From UBA1941 sp046329575 (lineage in GTDB: Bacteria; Bacteroidota; Bacteroidia; Chitinophagales; LD1): a DNA stretch of 64,000 nucleotides. The position numbers were made by a program, and so were the translations under genes. Below are positions 43,733 through 52,898 of this stretch, in pieces (position 1 is the first letter of the stretch; every line of letters begins with the position of its first letter). The notes under the pieces are model-generated. The model did no database searches. It saw nothing but the letters and a program-made list of their open reading frames with translations, and was not told where the DNA came from. The stretch spans positions 1-64,000 of the forward strand of contig JAXLUJ010000005.1 in the NCBI GenBank assembly GCA_046329575.1. The letters are read 5' to 3'.

Positions 43733-45613
43733 GTGTTTCCCGAATACGATGTAATTGTTGTTGGCGCAGGCCATGCCGGATGCGAGGCCGCCGCCGCCGC
43801 TGCTAATCGCGGCTCAAAGGTGTTAATGGTTACGATGAATATGCAAACCATAGCGCAAATGAGTTGTAATCCGGCTATGGGGGGTATTGCCAAGGGTCAA
43901 ATTGTTCGGGAAATTGATGCATTGGGAGGATATTCCGGAATTGTAAGCGATAAAAGCAGAATCCAGTTCAGAATGCTGAACCGTTCCAAAGGCCCTGCCA
44001 TGTGGAGTCCGCGCACACAAAACGACAGAATGCTATTTGCCGCAGAGTGGAGAAAGTTGTTGGAGGAAACCCCAAATGTGGATTTCTGGCAGGATATGGT
44101 AGCGGGGCTTTTGGTTAAAAATGGGAGCGTAAAGGGCGTGGTAACCGGAATGGGAGCTCAGATTAGCGCAAAGGCCGTGGTACTTACCAATGGCACCTTC
44201 CTCAATGGAATTATACATATCGGGGAGAAGCAATTCGGTGGCGGACGCGCTGGCGAAAAAGCAGCCCATGGCATCACCGAACAACTTGTACAATTGGGTT
44301 TTGAAAGTGGAAGAATGAAAACCGGAACGCCTCCCCGCGTGGATGGTCGCAGTTTGAATTATGCGGCAATGGAAGAACAATGGGGAGATGAGCATCCGGA
44401 AGGGTTTTCCTACAAAAAGATAGAGCCCGTTGTAAAACGGGATGAAAAGGGGGTAGGAAAGTGCTGCTGGATTACGCATACTAATACTGCCGTCCACCAA
44501 GAATTGCGGAAGGGGTTCGACAAATCGCCCATGTTCGCCGGCAGGATTAAGGGTTTGGGACCGCGCTATTGCCCCAGTGTAGAGGATAAGATTGATCGTT
44601 TTGCAGAAAAAGAATCACACCAAATCTTTGTAGAGCCGGAAGGATGGGATACCGTAGAAATCTACGTGAATGGTTTCTCTACCTCCTTACCGGAAGAAGT
44701 ACAGTTCAACGCCCTTCGATTGGTTCCCGGATTTGAAAATGTGCGTTTCTTCCGCCCGGGATATGCCATAGAATACGACTACTTTCCACCAACGCAACTT
44801 ACCCATACTTTGGAAACCAAATTGATAAAGGGATTGTTCTTTGCAGGACAAATCAATGGTACTACGGGGTATGAAGAGGCGGCTTGTCAGGGATTAATGG
44901 CTGGCATCAATGCGCATTCCGTAGCCCGTCAGTTGGCTCCCGTCCTGCTACAACGTAACGATGCTTATATCGGCGTGCTTATTGATGATTTGATCAACAA
45001 AGGTACAGAAGAACCCTATCGGATGTTTACTAGCCGTGCTGAATATCGAATTTTACTGCGTCAGGACAATGCTGACCTCCGGTTAACAGAACTCGGGCAC
45101 CAAATCGGACTGGCTGATGAGAGCCGAATGGAAGCAGTGGCAAATAAGCGAGCCGCCATTTCCCAAATTTCAGATTTTGTTAGAAACTACAGCGTTTCCC
45201 CTGAAGAAGTAAATGCAGATTTGGCAACCGTAGGAAGTGCAGAAATGAAGCAAAAGGTGAAACTCGACAAGGTATTGGCTAGACCACACGTTGGTTTGGA
45301 GTTACTAGCCCGGGGCATTCCGGAACTTCGGAATTTGATGAATCAATACGATCCTAGAGTGGTGGAGTCGGCCGAAATTGAGCTGAAGTATGAAGGGTAT
45401 ATTCAAAAAGAAGTAGAAATGGCCGATCGGATGCTCCAGTTAGAAAATATAAAACTGAATACATCCTTCAACTATGATGAACTCAAATCGCTCTCTATTG
45501 AAGCTCGGCAGAAGCTAAGTAAGATTCAGCCGGCAACCTTAGGACAGGCAAAGCGGATTAGTGGTGTGTCGCCGGCAGATGTTGCGGTGCTAATGGTTTA
45601 CCTGGGTAGATAA
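43733..45613 (+). CDS. mnmG: tRNA uridine-5-carboxymethylaminomethyl modification enzyme MnmG
   Basis: A 626-aa FAD protein. The FAD fold is VIVVGAGHAGCEAAAAAA; the family blocks MSCNPAMGGIAKGQIVREID and TGTPPRVDGRS follow. NGTTGYEEAACQGLMAGINA and the C-terminal helical domain bind MnmE. With MnmE it modifies U34 of several tRNAs. The GTG at 43733 gives an N-terminus MFPEYDVIV that matches the family; the longer frame to 43649 adds unconserved residues. MnmG (GidA) often lies near the origin. It overlaps the next gene by 1 bp (TAATG). Confidence 0.94.
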   Translation: MFPEYDVIVVGAGHAGCEAAAAAANRGSKVLMVTMNMQTIAQMSCNPAMGGIAKGQIVREIDALGGYSGIVSDKSRIQFRMLNRSKGPAMWSPRTQNDRMLFAAEWRKLLEETPNVDFWQDMVAGLLVKNGSVKGVVTGMGAQISAKAVVLTNGTFLNGIIHIGEKQFGGGRAGEKAAHGITEQLVQLGFESGRMKTGTPPRVDGRSLNYAAMEEQWGDEHPEGFSYKKIEPVVKRDEKGVGKCCWITHTNTAVHQELRKGFDKSPMFAGRIKGLGPRYCPSVEDKIDRFAEKESHQIFVEPEGWDTVEIYVNGFSTSLPEEVQFNALRLVPGFENVRFFRPGYAIEYDYFPPTQLTHTLETKLIKGLFFAGQINGTTGYEEAACQGLMAGINAHSVARQLAPVLLQRNDAYIGVLIDDLINKGTEEPYRMFTSRAEYRILLRQDNADLRLTELGHQIGLADESRMEAVANKRAAISQISDFVRNYSVSPEEVNADLATVGSAEMKQKVKLDKVLARPHVGLELLARGIPELRNLMNQYDPRVVESAEIELKYEGYIQKEVEMADRMLQLENIKLNTSFNYDELKSLSIEARQKLSKIQPATLGQAKRISGVSPADVAVLMVYLGR

Positions 45614-47274
45614 TGAATACAAAAACACGTTTGGGAATATGGATTACCACCATGCTGTTGCTAGCCGGGTGTGCTAATATTGTGGCGCCAACTGGTGGAA
45701 AGCGAGACACAAAGCCACCGGAGCTAAAGTCGGCAACGCCACCCAACAAAACGCTTTTCTTCAACGCAAAAACCATTAAACTCCATTTCTCGGAATTCAT
45801 TCAGCCAGGAATCAATCCTCAAGAAGTATTAATTTCTCCACCACTCGATCTGCCACCTCAAATTTACGCTGAAGGCAAGTCGGTTACCATTCATTTAAAG
45901 GGGGCCCTGAAACCAAATACCACCTATACGCTGAACTTTGGCGACGCAATCAAAGACAATAACGAAGGCAATATCTTTAAAAACTTCACTTATGTGTTCT
46001 CAACCGGAGGGCAGTTAGACTCGGCAAAAATTGGCGGCTTGGTTGTGGATGCACTCACCCAAAAGGAAGTGGAAAATGTGATTGTTGCACTTTATCCGGC
46101 CGATAGCGTGCGTCAAAATATCCGCACATCACGCCCCTATTATTTCGCACAAACCGAGAAAGATGGTACGTTCAAAATTGAAAACATTAAACCCGGATAT
46201 TATCGGGCCTTTGGTTTGGTTGATCAAAACCTTAATTACATTTTTGATCAACCAAATGAACAGGTAGCTTTTCAAGATCAGCCCATAAAAATTACTGACA
46301 GCGCCAACTCGCCTATCGCGCTTACCATTTTCGAAATGAAAAGTATGATGCCGCATATTTCGGAGATGACTCCCATTAAACCCGGTAAAATCCGCATGGC
46401 GTTTAGCGGCCCTATCAATTCCTTTAAACTAGATGCGGACGTATTGGATTCCTTAGACCGCGCGTATTTGAACGCAAGCCGCGATACCGTTACCTACTGG
46501 TACGCCAATCGTATAGCAAAAAGGTCATTAATCGTAACAACCGTCAATGATACCCTTGTTGATTCTACCAGATTGGATTTGATTTCGGTACCGAAAGATT
46601 CTATTGAAAAATCAAAGAATTATTTGCTATCCATTGAAAATCAAGAATATATAAAGACATCAGACACGTCAAAACCAGCTGAAACGGTTAAGCAAAGCCC
46701 TTTTAAACCCGTTGAACTGGAACTATCTCTACCATTGCGCGGAATAAGCAGTTTTAAAAGCGCTCTGATTACTGAAGATTCTACCCATCAAACACTCGTT
46801 CCCCAAATTTCTTTTAACCCTGAAAAACCCACCTTTCTAAAAGTTAGCTTTCCTCAAAAGGAAAATACGGCTTACACCATCAGTTTGCCTGATTCGGTTT
46901 TAACCGATTATACCAACCGCCCAAATCCATATCTTGTATATCACTACCATACCGAGCCGGCTGAAAATTATGGAACCATTTTACTCTCTGTAAAATTTCA
47001 GCACCCCGAGAAATATTACATCTTTAAAATACTGGATGCTTCAGGAGGTACGGTTGAAACCTTTTACTATACCGGGAACAAGGAGCGCAAACTAACGCTG
47101 CCAAACGTTCATGCCGGAACCTACAAGCTGCAGGCAATAGAAGATGAGAATAAGAATGGAGAGTGGGACAGCGGCAATATTGACCTTTATCGCCAGCCAG
47201 AGCGCATCATTAACTTTAAAGAAACCTACGAACTAAAAGGGAAGTGGGAATTAGAAATAGAAGTAAAATTATAG
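45613..47274 (+). CDS. Ig-like-domain lipoprotein
   Basis: A 553-aa lipoprotein: lipobox LLLAGCAN (Cys near residue 20), then an SbsA-type Ig-like domain over about residues 30-130 (PPNKTLFFNAKTIKLHFSEF, NTTYTLNFGDAIKDNNEGN). A carboxypeptidase-like or CNA-like beta domain follows near residues 140-210. The rest is beta-rich and ends in an SNIDL/DENKNGEWDSGN-type segment. Such proteins are common Bacteroidota surface lipoproteins of unknown role. It is translationally coupled to mnmG. Confidence 0.85.
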   Translation: MNTKTRLGIWITTMLLLAGCANIVAPTGGKRDTKPPELKSATPPNKTLFFNAKTIKLHFSEFIQPGINPQEVLISPPLDLPPQIYAEGKSVTIHLKGALKPNTTYTLNFGDAIKDNNEGNIFKNFTYVFSTGGQLDSAKIGGLVVDALTQKEVENVIVALYPADSVRQNIRTSRPYYFAQTEKDGTFKIENIKPGYYRAFGLVDQNLNYIFDQPNEQVAFQDQPIKITDSANSPIALTIFEMKSMMPHISEMTPIKPGKIRMAFSGPINSFKLDADVLDSLDRAYLNASRDTVTYWYANRIAKRSLIVTTVNDTLVDSTRLDLISVPKDSIEKSKNYLLSIENQEYIKTSDTSKPAETVKQSPFKPVELELSLPLRGISSFKSALITEDSTHQTLVPQISFNPEKPTFLKVSFPQKENTAYTISLPDSVLTDYTNRPNPYLVYHYHTEPAENYGTILLSVKFQHPEKYYIFKILDASGGTVETFYYTGNKERKLTLPNVHAGTYKLQAIEDENKNGEWDSGNIDLYRQPERIINFKETYELKGKWELEIEVKL

Positions 47275-47275
47275 C

Positions 47276-48061
47276 ATGAAGAAAAACTCAAAATCCGGAA
47301 AAGTTCGTCTCGATAAAATCGATACCCGCTCCCCAAAAAAACTGCACAAATCAAAGGTGAAGGCTGATCTGGTTAAATTAAAATTGCGCCTCGCTGAATT
47401 GCAGAATGTATTGTATGCACAAAGTAAGTATGCGGTACTTGTAGTGCTGCAGGGAATGGATGCTTCTGGTAAGGATGGAGTAATCAGAAAAGTTTTTGAC
47501 GCCATAAATCCGGCCGGTTGCCGGATTCACTCGTTCAAAAAACCAACGGAATTGGAAATGAAGCACGACTTCCTGTGGCGAGTGCATCAGGTGGTGCCCG
47601 AAAAAGGCATGATCCACATTTTCAATCGTTCGCACTATGAAGATGTTTTAATTCAGCGGGTGCATAAGTGGATTGATGAAACCACGGTATATCAAAGGTT
47701 TCAGCACATTAATGCATTTGAAAAACTGCTTACGGAAAACAATACCATCGTATTGAAGTTCTATTTGCATGTGTCAAGCGAAAAACAATTGGAACGCCTT
47801 AAAGAGCGCATCAGCGATCCTACAAAAAACTGGAAATACAATGCTGCAGATCTGCAGGAGCGAACCTTCTGGAACCAATACCGCGAGGCTTATGAAGATG
47901 TGTTCGAACATTGCAATGATGTGCCTTGGCAAATTGTTCCATCCGATGAAAATTGGTATAAGGAATATTTGATCTGTTCGGCCATTGTGGAGCAACTTGA
48001 AAAATTAAAGCTCACCTTTCCGAAATTACCGGAGGTGAAAAAACAAAGCGGAGTAGCCTAA
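47276..48061 (+). CDS. ppk2: Polyphosphate kinase 2 family protein
   Basis: A 261-aa P-loop kinase of the PPK2 family. Walker A is GMDASGKDGVIRK, the lid/Walker B region is FNRSHYEDVLIQRVH, and TKNWKYNAADLQERTFW is a conserved block. It uses polyphosphate to phosphorylate nucleotides (AMP, ADP or GDP; the class is not fixed from sequence). It starts 2 bp after the lipoprotein stop and ends 2 bp before the response regulator start. Confidence 0.92.
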   Translation: MKKNSKSGKVRLDKIDTRSPKKLHKSKVKADLVKLKLRLAELQNVLYAQSKYAVLVVLQGMDASGKDGVIRKVFDAINPAGCRIHSFKKPTELEMKHDFLWRVHQVVPEKGMIHIFNRSHYEDVLIQRVHKWIDETTVYQRFQHINAFEKLLTENNTIVLKFYLHVSSEKQLERLKERISDPTKNWKYNAADLQERTFWNQYREAYEDVFEHCNDVPWQIVPSDENWYKEYLICSAIVEQLEKLKLTFPKLPEVKKQSGVA

Positions 48062-48063
48062 TC

Positions 48064-48702
48064 GTGAAAGTGCTTTTAGCAGATGATCATCAAATTATGC
48101 TAGACGGTTTGCTGTCTATTCTTCGAAGTGCGCCTGATGTGCAAGTTACTGCGGCAGTAAAAAACGGAAAGGAAGCTTTACGAGTATTGGAAGAAAATGT
48201 GGTTGACGTGGTACTTACCGACATTAGCATGCCGGTGATGAATGGCTATGAACTTGCAAAGGAAATCAGAGCAAGGTTTCCAGGCGTTAAAGTGATTGCC
48301 CTTTCCATGTTTGGCGATAGCGTTCACATTCAGGAAATGCTGGATGCCGGTGTAAAAGGGTATATCTACAAAAACGCCAGCAACGAAGAATTGCTATCGG
48401 CATTAAGAAAGGTACAGGATGGAGGCGTTTATTACAGCGAAGAAATTGCAGCCGAGATGATGCGTACCCTTCATCGCGATCACGCGCAGAAGCAAGAGTT
48501 GGAGCGGGTTTCATTAACGGAGAGAGAAGTGGAGATTATGAAGTTGGTAGCACAGGAATATTCAAACGCTAAAATTGCCGAAGCGCTTTACATCAGCGAA
48601 CGAACAGTGGAAACGCATCGCAAAAATATCTACAAGAAAACCGGAACAAATACCATTGTTGGCCTGATAAAATGGGCCTACTCAAATGGTGTATTAGAAT
48701 AG
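48064..48702 (+). CDS. NarL/LuxR-family response regulator
   Basis: A 212-aa two-component regulator. The receiver domain has phospho-Asp in VVLTDISMPVMNG near residue 53, with DD at positions 6-7 (LLADDHQ) and Lys in GYIYKNAS. The C-terminal LuxR HTH is SLTEREVEIMKLVAQ and TVETHRKNIYKKTGT. The start has weak spacing after ppk2 but begins the domain cleanly. No cognate kinase is adjacent. It is the only response regulator in the window; the two histidine kinases here are far away. Confidence 0.93.
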   Translation: MKVLLADDHQIMLDGLLSILRSAPDVQVTAAVKNGKEALRVLEENVVDVVLTDISMPVMNGYELAKEIRARFPGVKVIALSMFGDSVHIQEMLDAGVKGYIYKNASNEELLSALRKVQDGGVYYSEEIAAEMMRTLHRDHAQKQELERVSLTEREVEIMKLVAQEYSNAKIAEALYISERTVETHRKNIYKKTGTNTIVGLIKWAYSNGVLE

Positions 48703-48721
48703 AATCCGGCAAGAAAGCATA

Positions 48722-49507
48722 CTAGTGTTCCACCACCGGAAGATTTTTTTCGTCTTCCGATTTTTCGGCTATCCAGAAATTATTGTAGCCCTCGCCAATC
48801 ACGATGGTGAGAATTTGTTCCTGAACTAATTCCAACATCGATAAAAATGTGAAGATGGCGTGAATTCTGTTTTCACAGGTTTCAAACACTTTTTCAAAAG
48901 CAACCTTTGCGCCTTTCTGCACCAAATTGCGCAAAACCATTTTTTCGCCCTGAATGGTGTAGGGTGGTTGAACGATAGTGTGTACCGGTTTGTTCTTTTC
49001 GCGTTCCATGCGCGCCACCACATTCTGGAATGCTTTCAGCAATCGGAACATCGTAAGCGATTGCATTTCATATTCGGTTTCGAACATGGCCGCAATCTCT
49101 TTCATTTCGTGTGAAATGTTACCGCGTTTATTAATGCTCTGGCGATCATCTTCTAAAAGACGAAGTGTTTCTGTGGCTTCTTTAAATTTCTTGTATTCGA
49201 TCAAACGATTCACCAGCTCCTCACGGGGGTCGATCTCCTGACCGGTTTCCGGATTTAATTCTTTTCGGGGCAAAAGCATTTTGGCCTTGATGCGCATCAG
49301 CGTGGCGGCAACCAAAATAAACTCGCTGGCTAACTCAATGTTTAGCCGCTCCATGTCATTGATGTACGAAAGAAAATCCTGTGTGATTTTGAATATAGGA
49401 ATATCGTAGATATCCAGTTCATCGCGTTCGATGAAGAACAGAAGCAAATCGAAAGGTCCTTCGAATTGCGGTAGTTTGATACTGTAAGAATCCTGCGAGG
49501 CTGCCAT
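48722..49507 (-). CDS. scpA: Segregation and condensation protein ScpA
   Basis: A 261-aa kleisin: N-terminal IKLPQFEGPFDLLLFFIE, then DIYDIPIFKITQDFL and EFILVAATLMRIKAKMLLP, with a C-terminal winged-helix region. It bridges SMC heads in the chromosome-condensing complex; ScpB is not in the window. The ATG at 49507 gives the normal start; an upstream Met at 49573 would overlap the small gene upstream. Its position in an origin-like region is consistent with an SMC function. Confidence 0.92.
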   Translation of the reverse strand: MAASQDSYSIKLPQFEGPFDLLLFFIERDELDIYDIPIFKITQDFLSYINDMERLNIELASEFILVAATLMRIKAKMLLPRKELNPETGQEIDPREELVNRLIEYKKFKEATETLRLLEDDRQSINKRGNISHEMKEIAAMFETEYEMQSLTMFRLLKAFQNVVARMEREKNKPVHTIVQPPYTIQGEKMVLRNLVQKGAKVAFEKVFETCENRIHAIFTFLSMLELVQEQILTIVIGEGYNNFWIAEKSEDEKNLPVVEH

Positions 49508-49547
49508 GTTCGGCAAAACTAAGAAATCGCAGCAGAAAACGGCCCGG

Positions 49548-49655
49548 TCAGATCCATCCCGCCATGCGGGCAATGTTTGCCACGGCTATAGCAAAAATGA
49601 TATTTGCGGCCAAAAGAGTGAGCATTCCAAGGGAGGTTTTTAATACCGGATTCAT
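49548..49655 (-). CDS. Small membrane protein candidate, 35 aa
   Basis: A 35-codon frame ATG to TGA: MNPVLKTSLGMLTLLA, NIIFAIAVANIARMA, GWI. It is one transmembrane helix with a short N-terminal tail. It ends 40 bp before the scpA ATG on the same strand, so it could be a short upstream gene. No clear ribosome-binding site is seen. It may be a chance frame. Confidence 0.4.
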   Translation of the reverse strand: MNPVLKTSLGMLTLLAANIIFAIAVANIARMAGWI

Positions 49656-49795
49656 ATTGTAAAATTTAATGTGATCAATACTTTTTTATACGGCCAAACC
49701 ATGGGTCGGTTGCACCATTTGTAAAAAGAATTTCGTTAAAAAACCACTGTTGTTCTGAGTTAAAAAGGCTTTCTTTATGGCGGAAAAAAACAGGA

Positions 49796-50098
49796 ATGAT
49801 CGTTTATAATGTTACCGTTAAAGTAGATCTGAGCATTGATGCGCTTTGGGTGCGCTGGATGAAGGAAGAACACATACCCAGGGTAATGGAAACCGGATGT
49901 TTTACCAGCTACAAAATGTATTCGATATTGGAAGACAATCAAGCCGATGGGCGCAGTTATGCTATTCAATATTTTGCCGAAAACATGACCAGCTATTTTG
50001 ACTACAAAGAGCATCACGCCGCCCGTTTGCAAAAGGAATCGGCCGATACTTTTCCCAATAAATATCACGCCTTCCGAACGCTATTACGAGAAATTTAA
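49796..50098 (+). CDS. DUF4286 family protein
   Basis: A 100-aa soluble protein. It starts MIVYNVTVKVDLS and shows WVRWMKEEHIPRVMETGC and YAIQYFAENMTSYFDY, matching the small conserved Bacteroidota DUF4286 family. It is predicted as a ferredoxin-like alpha/beta fold. The function is unknown. It starts a cluster with YbaB, a membrane protein and lhgO. Confidence 0.85.
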   Translation: MIVYNVTVKVDLSIDALWVRWMKEEHIPRVMETGCFTSYKMYSILEDNQADGRSYAIQYFAENMTSYFDYKEHHAARLQKESADTFPNKYHAFRTLLREI

Positions 50099-50109
50099 AA
50101 CAGCACGTT

Positions 50110-50391
50110 ATGGGTTTTTTAGATCAGATCAAACAGTTGAACGAACTGAAATCGAAAATGGACGAAACCAAAAAGCGGTTAGACACGGTTTCGGTAACAG
50201 AAGAAAATGAATGGGTGCGCATTTCGGTGAACGGCAACCGTAAAATCACTGAAGTGTTTTTCAAACAGGCGCTGCTGCCGGGAAACGAAACCCAATTATT
50301 AGACGTGCTGAATGCCGCGCTGGCCAAGGCTGATGGACTGATGCAAAGTGAAATGATGGGCGCACTTCCAAAAATTCCAGGTTTAGGATAA
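50110..50391 (+). CDS. YbaB/EbfC nucleoid-associated protein
   Basis: A 93-aa protein. An N-terminal coiled-coil helix (DQIKQLNELKSKMDETKKRL) is followed by ISVNGNRKITEVFFKQALL and the C-terminal helix LNAALAKADGLMQSEMM. It matches the YbaB/EbfC family of DNA-binding proteins, usually found beside recR or dnaX but not here. The stop overlaps the next ATG by 1 bp. Confidence 0.88.
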   Translation: MGFLDQIKQLNELKSKMDETKKRLDTVSVTEENEWVRISVNGNRKITEVFFKQALLPGNETQLLDVLNAALAKADGLMQSEMMGALPKIPGLG

Positions 50392-51419
50392 TGGAAACAA
50401 AAAGTATCGATCTTGTAAACATCGGATTGATGCTGATTGCTTGCGTGGCAGCATATGTTTTGCCATTTGAGCTATTCCTGTTCTCGTATGCTGTACTGGG
50501 CCCTTTGCATTATCTCACCGAAATTTCGTGGCTGCACGAACGCCAATACTTCACCACCGGAAAATTCGACTACATCGTGTTTGTAGTATTGGGTGTTCTG
50601 CTTACCGTTTTAGTGTTATTCGGCACCACGCCTGAAGAGCAGCGTGCCGCTAACACCATTTTGTTTATGTGTTTTGCGGCCGGACTGGCCATGGTGGTTT
50701 TCGATTCCTGGTTACTAAAAATTGCAGTTCTGGTGATTGCGATGGTGATTGGTTATGGTATATCCACCTTTGATAGTTTTCAAATTGCCGTAGGCGTTTT
50801 TCTGCCAACCTTAATTCATGTATTTCTGTTCACAGCCATCTTTATGGTTTATGGCGCATTGAAAAGTAAAAGTACAACGGGCGTTTTATCTGCCATTATT
50901 TTTGGTTTGTGCGCCATCAGTTTTTTCTTTTTTCGTCCGGCATTCACGGCGTTTGAACCTTCCGATTTCATTGTAAAAAGTATGACCGGCAGCAAATTCA
51001 TTGTGCCTTTGATCATGTTAATGAAAATGTTGCACATGGGTGCTGTAACAATGGAAACCGTTTTTCACAGTATGGCAGGAAAAACAGCCATGCGTTTTAT
51101 GGCATTTGCTTACACCTATCATTATCTCAACTGGTTTTCAAAAACTTCGGTAATTAAATGGCACAAGGTGCCTAAAAAACGTTTGGCCGCGGTGGTGGCT
51201 ATTTGGGTGGCGTCAGTTGCGCTATATGCTTATGATTATGTGACCGGTTTGGAGTGGTTATTTCTGCTGAGTATGATGCATGTATTTCTGGAGTTTCCGC
51301 TCAATTTTAGGTCGTTCATTGGAATAGGAGAAGAACTTAAAAAAATGATAAGCGCGCCACAACCCGCACCACAACTGGATGTGTGCCCCGTTTCTTCAAA
51401 ACAAAAAAAGAAGAAATGA
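50391..51419 (+). CDS. Polytopic membrane protein, possible carotenoid-oxygenase-like
   Basis: A 342-aa protein with seven or eight transmembrane helices. Conserved-looking His residues sit near membrane faces (GPLHYLTEISWLHERQYF, LIHVFLFT, YHYLNWFS, MMHVFLEFPLN). The pattern is reminiscent of Brp/Blh-type beta-carotene oxygenases, but I cannot align them by eye. It has a 1-bp overlap with YbaB and a 4-bp overlap with lhgO, so it is in the same operon. The function is uncertain. Confidence 0.7.
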   Translation: METKSIDLVNIGLMLIACVAAYVLPFELFLFSYAVLGPLHYLTEISWLHERQYFTTGKFDYIVFVVLGVLLTVLVLFGTTPEEQRAANTILFMCFAAGLAMVVFDSWLLKIAVLVIAMVIGYGISTFDSFQIAVGVFLPTLIHVFLFTAIFMVYGALKSKSTTGVLSAIIFGLCAISFFFFRPAFTAFEPSDFIVKSMTGSKFIVPLIMLMKMLHMGAVTMETVFHSMAGKTAMRFMAFAYTYHYLNWFSKTSVIKWHKVPKKRLAAVVAIWVASVALYAYDYVTGLEWLFLLSMMHVFLEFPLNFRSFIGIGEELKKMISAPQPAPQLDVCPVSSKQKKKK

Positions 51420-52606
51420 GTGATGTGGTAATTGTTGGCGGAGGAATAGTTGGTTTAGCCACAGCCTTGAAGATGTTGGAAACGCAACCGGGACTTCAGG
51501 TAACTATTCTTGAGAAAGAAAGCGCTATTGCGCAACACCAAACCGGTAATAACAGCGGAGTGATTCACTCTGGTATTTACTATCAGCCGGGAAGTTTGCG
51601 CGCCTTGAATTGCATCAGGGGCTATAATTTGCTTCTGGAGTTTGCGCGAAACGAGAACATTCCATTTGATATTTGCGGAAAATTAATTGTAGCCACACGT
51701 GAAGATGAACTACCGCGCCTGCAAGCGATATACGAACGTGGGGTGCAAAACGGCCTTGGCGGTTTGCAGCAAATGGAAGTTTCTGAATTCCGGAAAATTG
51801 AACCGCATGTAGCAGGAATTCAAGCGGTGTATGTACCGCAAACCGGCATTATCGATTACGGCGAAGTTTCAAAAAAGTATGCTGAAAAAATTGTAGCTGC
51901 AGGCGGAAAAATCCGGTTGAACAGCAAAGTAACGGCTATTCGCGATAATGCAACAGGGCTTATGATTGAAACGGGATCGGAGAAAACAGAAGCTAAATTT
52001 TTGGTGAATTGCGCCGGTTTGTATTCCGATAAAATTGCGCAATTGTGCGGCCTTCGGCCGGAAGTACAAATTGTTCCATTCCGCGGCGAATATTATGTGG
52101 TGAAAAAGGAACGAGAGTTTTTGGTGAAGCACCTGATTTATCCGGTTCCTGATCCCAACTTTCCCTTTTTAGGAGTTCACTTTACGCGATTCATCAGCGG
52201 AGGCATTGAGGCCGGTCCGAACGCCGTGCTGGCGTATGCCCGCGAAGGATACACCAAGAGCCGGATCAACATGGGTGAATTGCTGGAAACCCTTCGCTTC
52301 AGCGGATTTCAGAAGTTGGCAAAAAAATATTGGCGCACCGGAATGGGTGAATTTCACCGCTCTTATTCGAAAGCTGCGTTTACTAAAGCATTGCAGCGGC
52401 TGCTTCCCGAAATTCAAATGGAAGATCTGGAGCCCGGAGGTGCCGGTGTTCGCGCATCTGCAACCGCTGCCGATGGAAAAGTGGTAGATGATTTCATGAT
52501 ACAGCATGCGGAGAAAAGTATTCATGTGCTCAACTCGCCTTCACCGGCAGCAACGGCTTCGTTGGCTATTGGCGAACATATTGCGGCAGCGTATTTTAAA
52601 AGATAG
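51416..52606 (+). CDS. lhgO: L-2-hydroxyglutarate oxidase
   Basis: A 396-aa FAD enzyme. VVIVGGGIVGLATALKML binds FAD, HQTGNNSGVIHSGIYYQPG is the signature active-site block, and PFRGEYYVVKKE and HFTRFISGGIEAGPNAVLA follow. It oxidises L-2-hydroxyglutarate to 2-oxoglutarate and prevents its toxic build-up. The ATG at 51416 overlaps the previous stop (ATGA). An earlier in-frame Met lies inside the upstream gene. Confidence 0.93.
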   Translation: MSDVVIVGGGIVGLATALKMLETQPGLQVTILEKESAIAQHQTGNNSGVIHSGIYYQPGSLRALNCIRGYNLLLEFARNENIPFDICGKLIVATREDELPRLQAIYERGVQNGLGGLQQMEVSEFRKIEPHVAGIQAVYVPQTGIIDYGEVSKKYAEKIVAAGGKIRLNSKVTAIRDNATGLMIETGSEKTEAKFLVNCAGLYSDKIAQLCGLRPEVQIVPFRGEYYVVKKEREFLVKHLIYPVPDPNFPFLGVHFTRFISGGIEAGPNAVLAYAREGYTKSRINMGELLETLRFSGFQKLAKKYWRTGMGEFHRSYSKAAFTKALQRLLPEIQMEDLEPGGAGVRASATAADGKVVDDFMIQHAEKSIHVLNSPSPAATASLAIGEHIAAAYFKR

Positions 52607-52629
52607 GCGAAACACACGCGGCACCTACG

Positions 52630-52880
52630 TTTTGGCTACCCGCGGTAGGGACTGGAGTGGTGCGACCGAAGGGAGCAGTGCGAAGGTGGAACGACTGAGC
52701 ACCGGAGCGATAGCGCAGCCATGCAAGGCCCGGCATCCGCCATAATCAATTTCAAGTTATAAATTACGAATTACGAATTACGAATGGATGGATGACGTTT
52801 CTATTCGTCGTAATTCGTAATTTTTCATTCGTAATTTCTTTGCGCACCTGAGAACTTGCGGTGTAGAGCCCGGCATCACC
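52630..52880. repeat. Mosaic dispersed repeat, copy 3
   Basis: This block lies in the gap between the convergent lhgO and recJ genes. It begins ACCCGCGGTAGGGACTGG (52638-52655) and contains CCCGGCATCCGCCATAATCA (52729-52748), identical to copy 1 except for one base. The core is AT-rich with tandem attacgaatt and inverted aattcgtaat (52761-52840). It closes with GAACTTGCGGTGTAGAGCCCGGCATCACC. No gene is seen. Confidence 0.75.
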
Positions 52881-52898
52881 ATACAAAACACTACCGAT

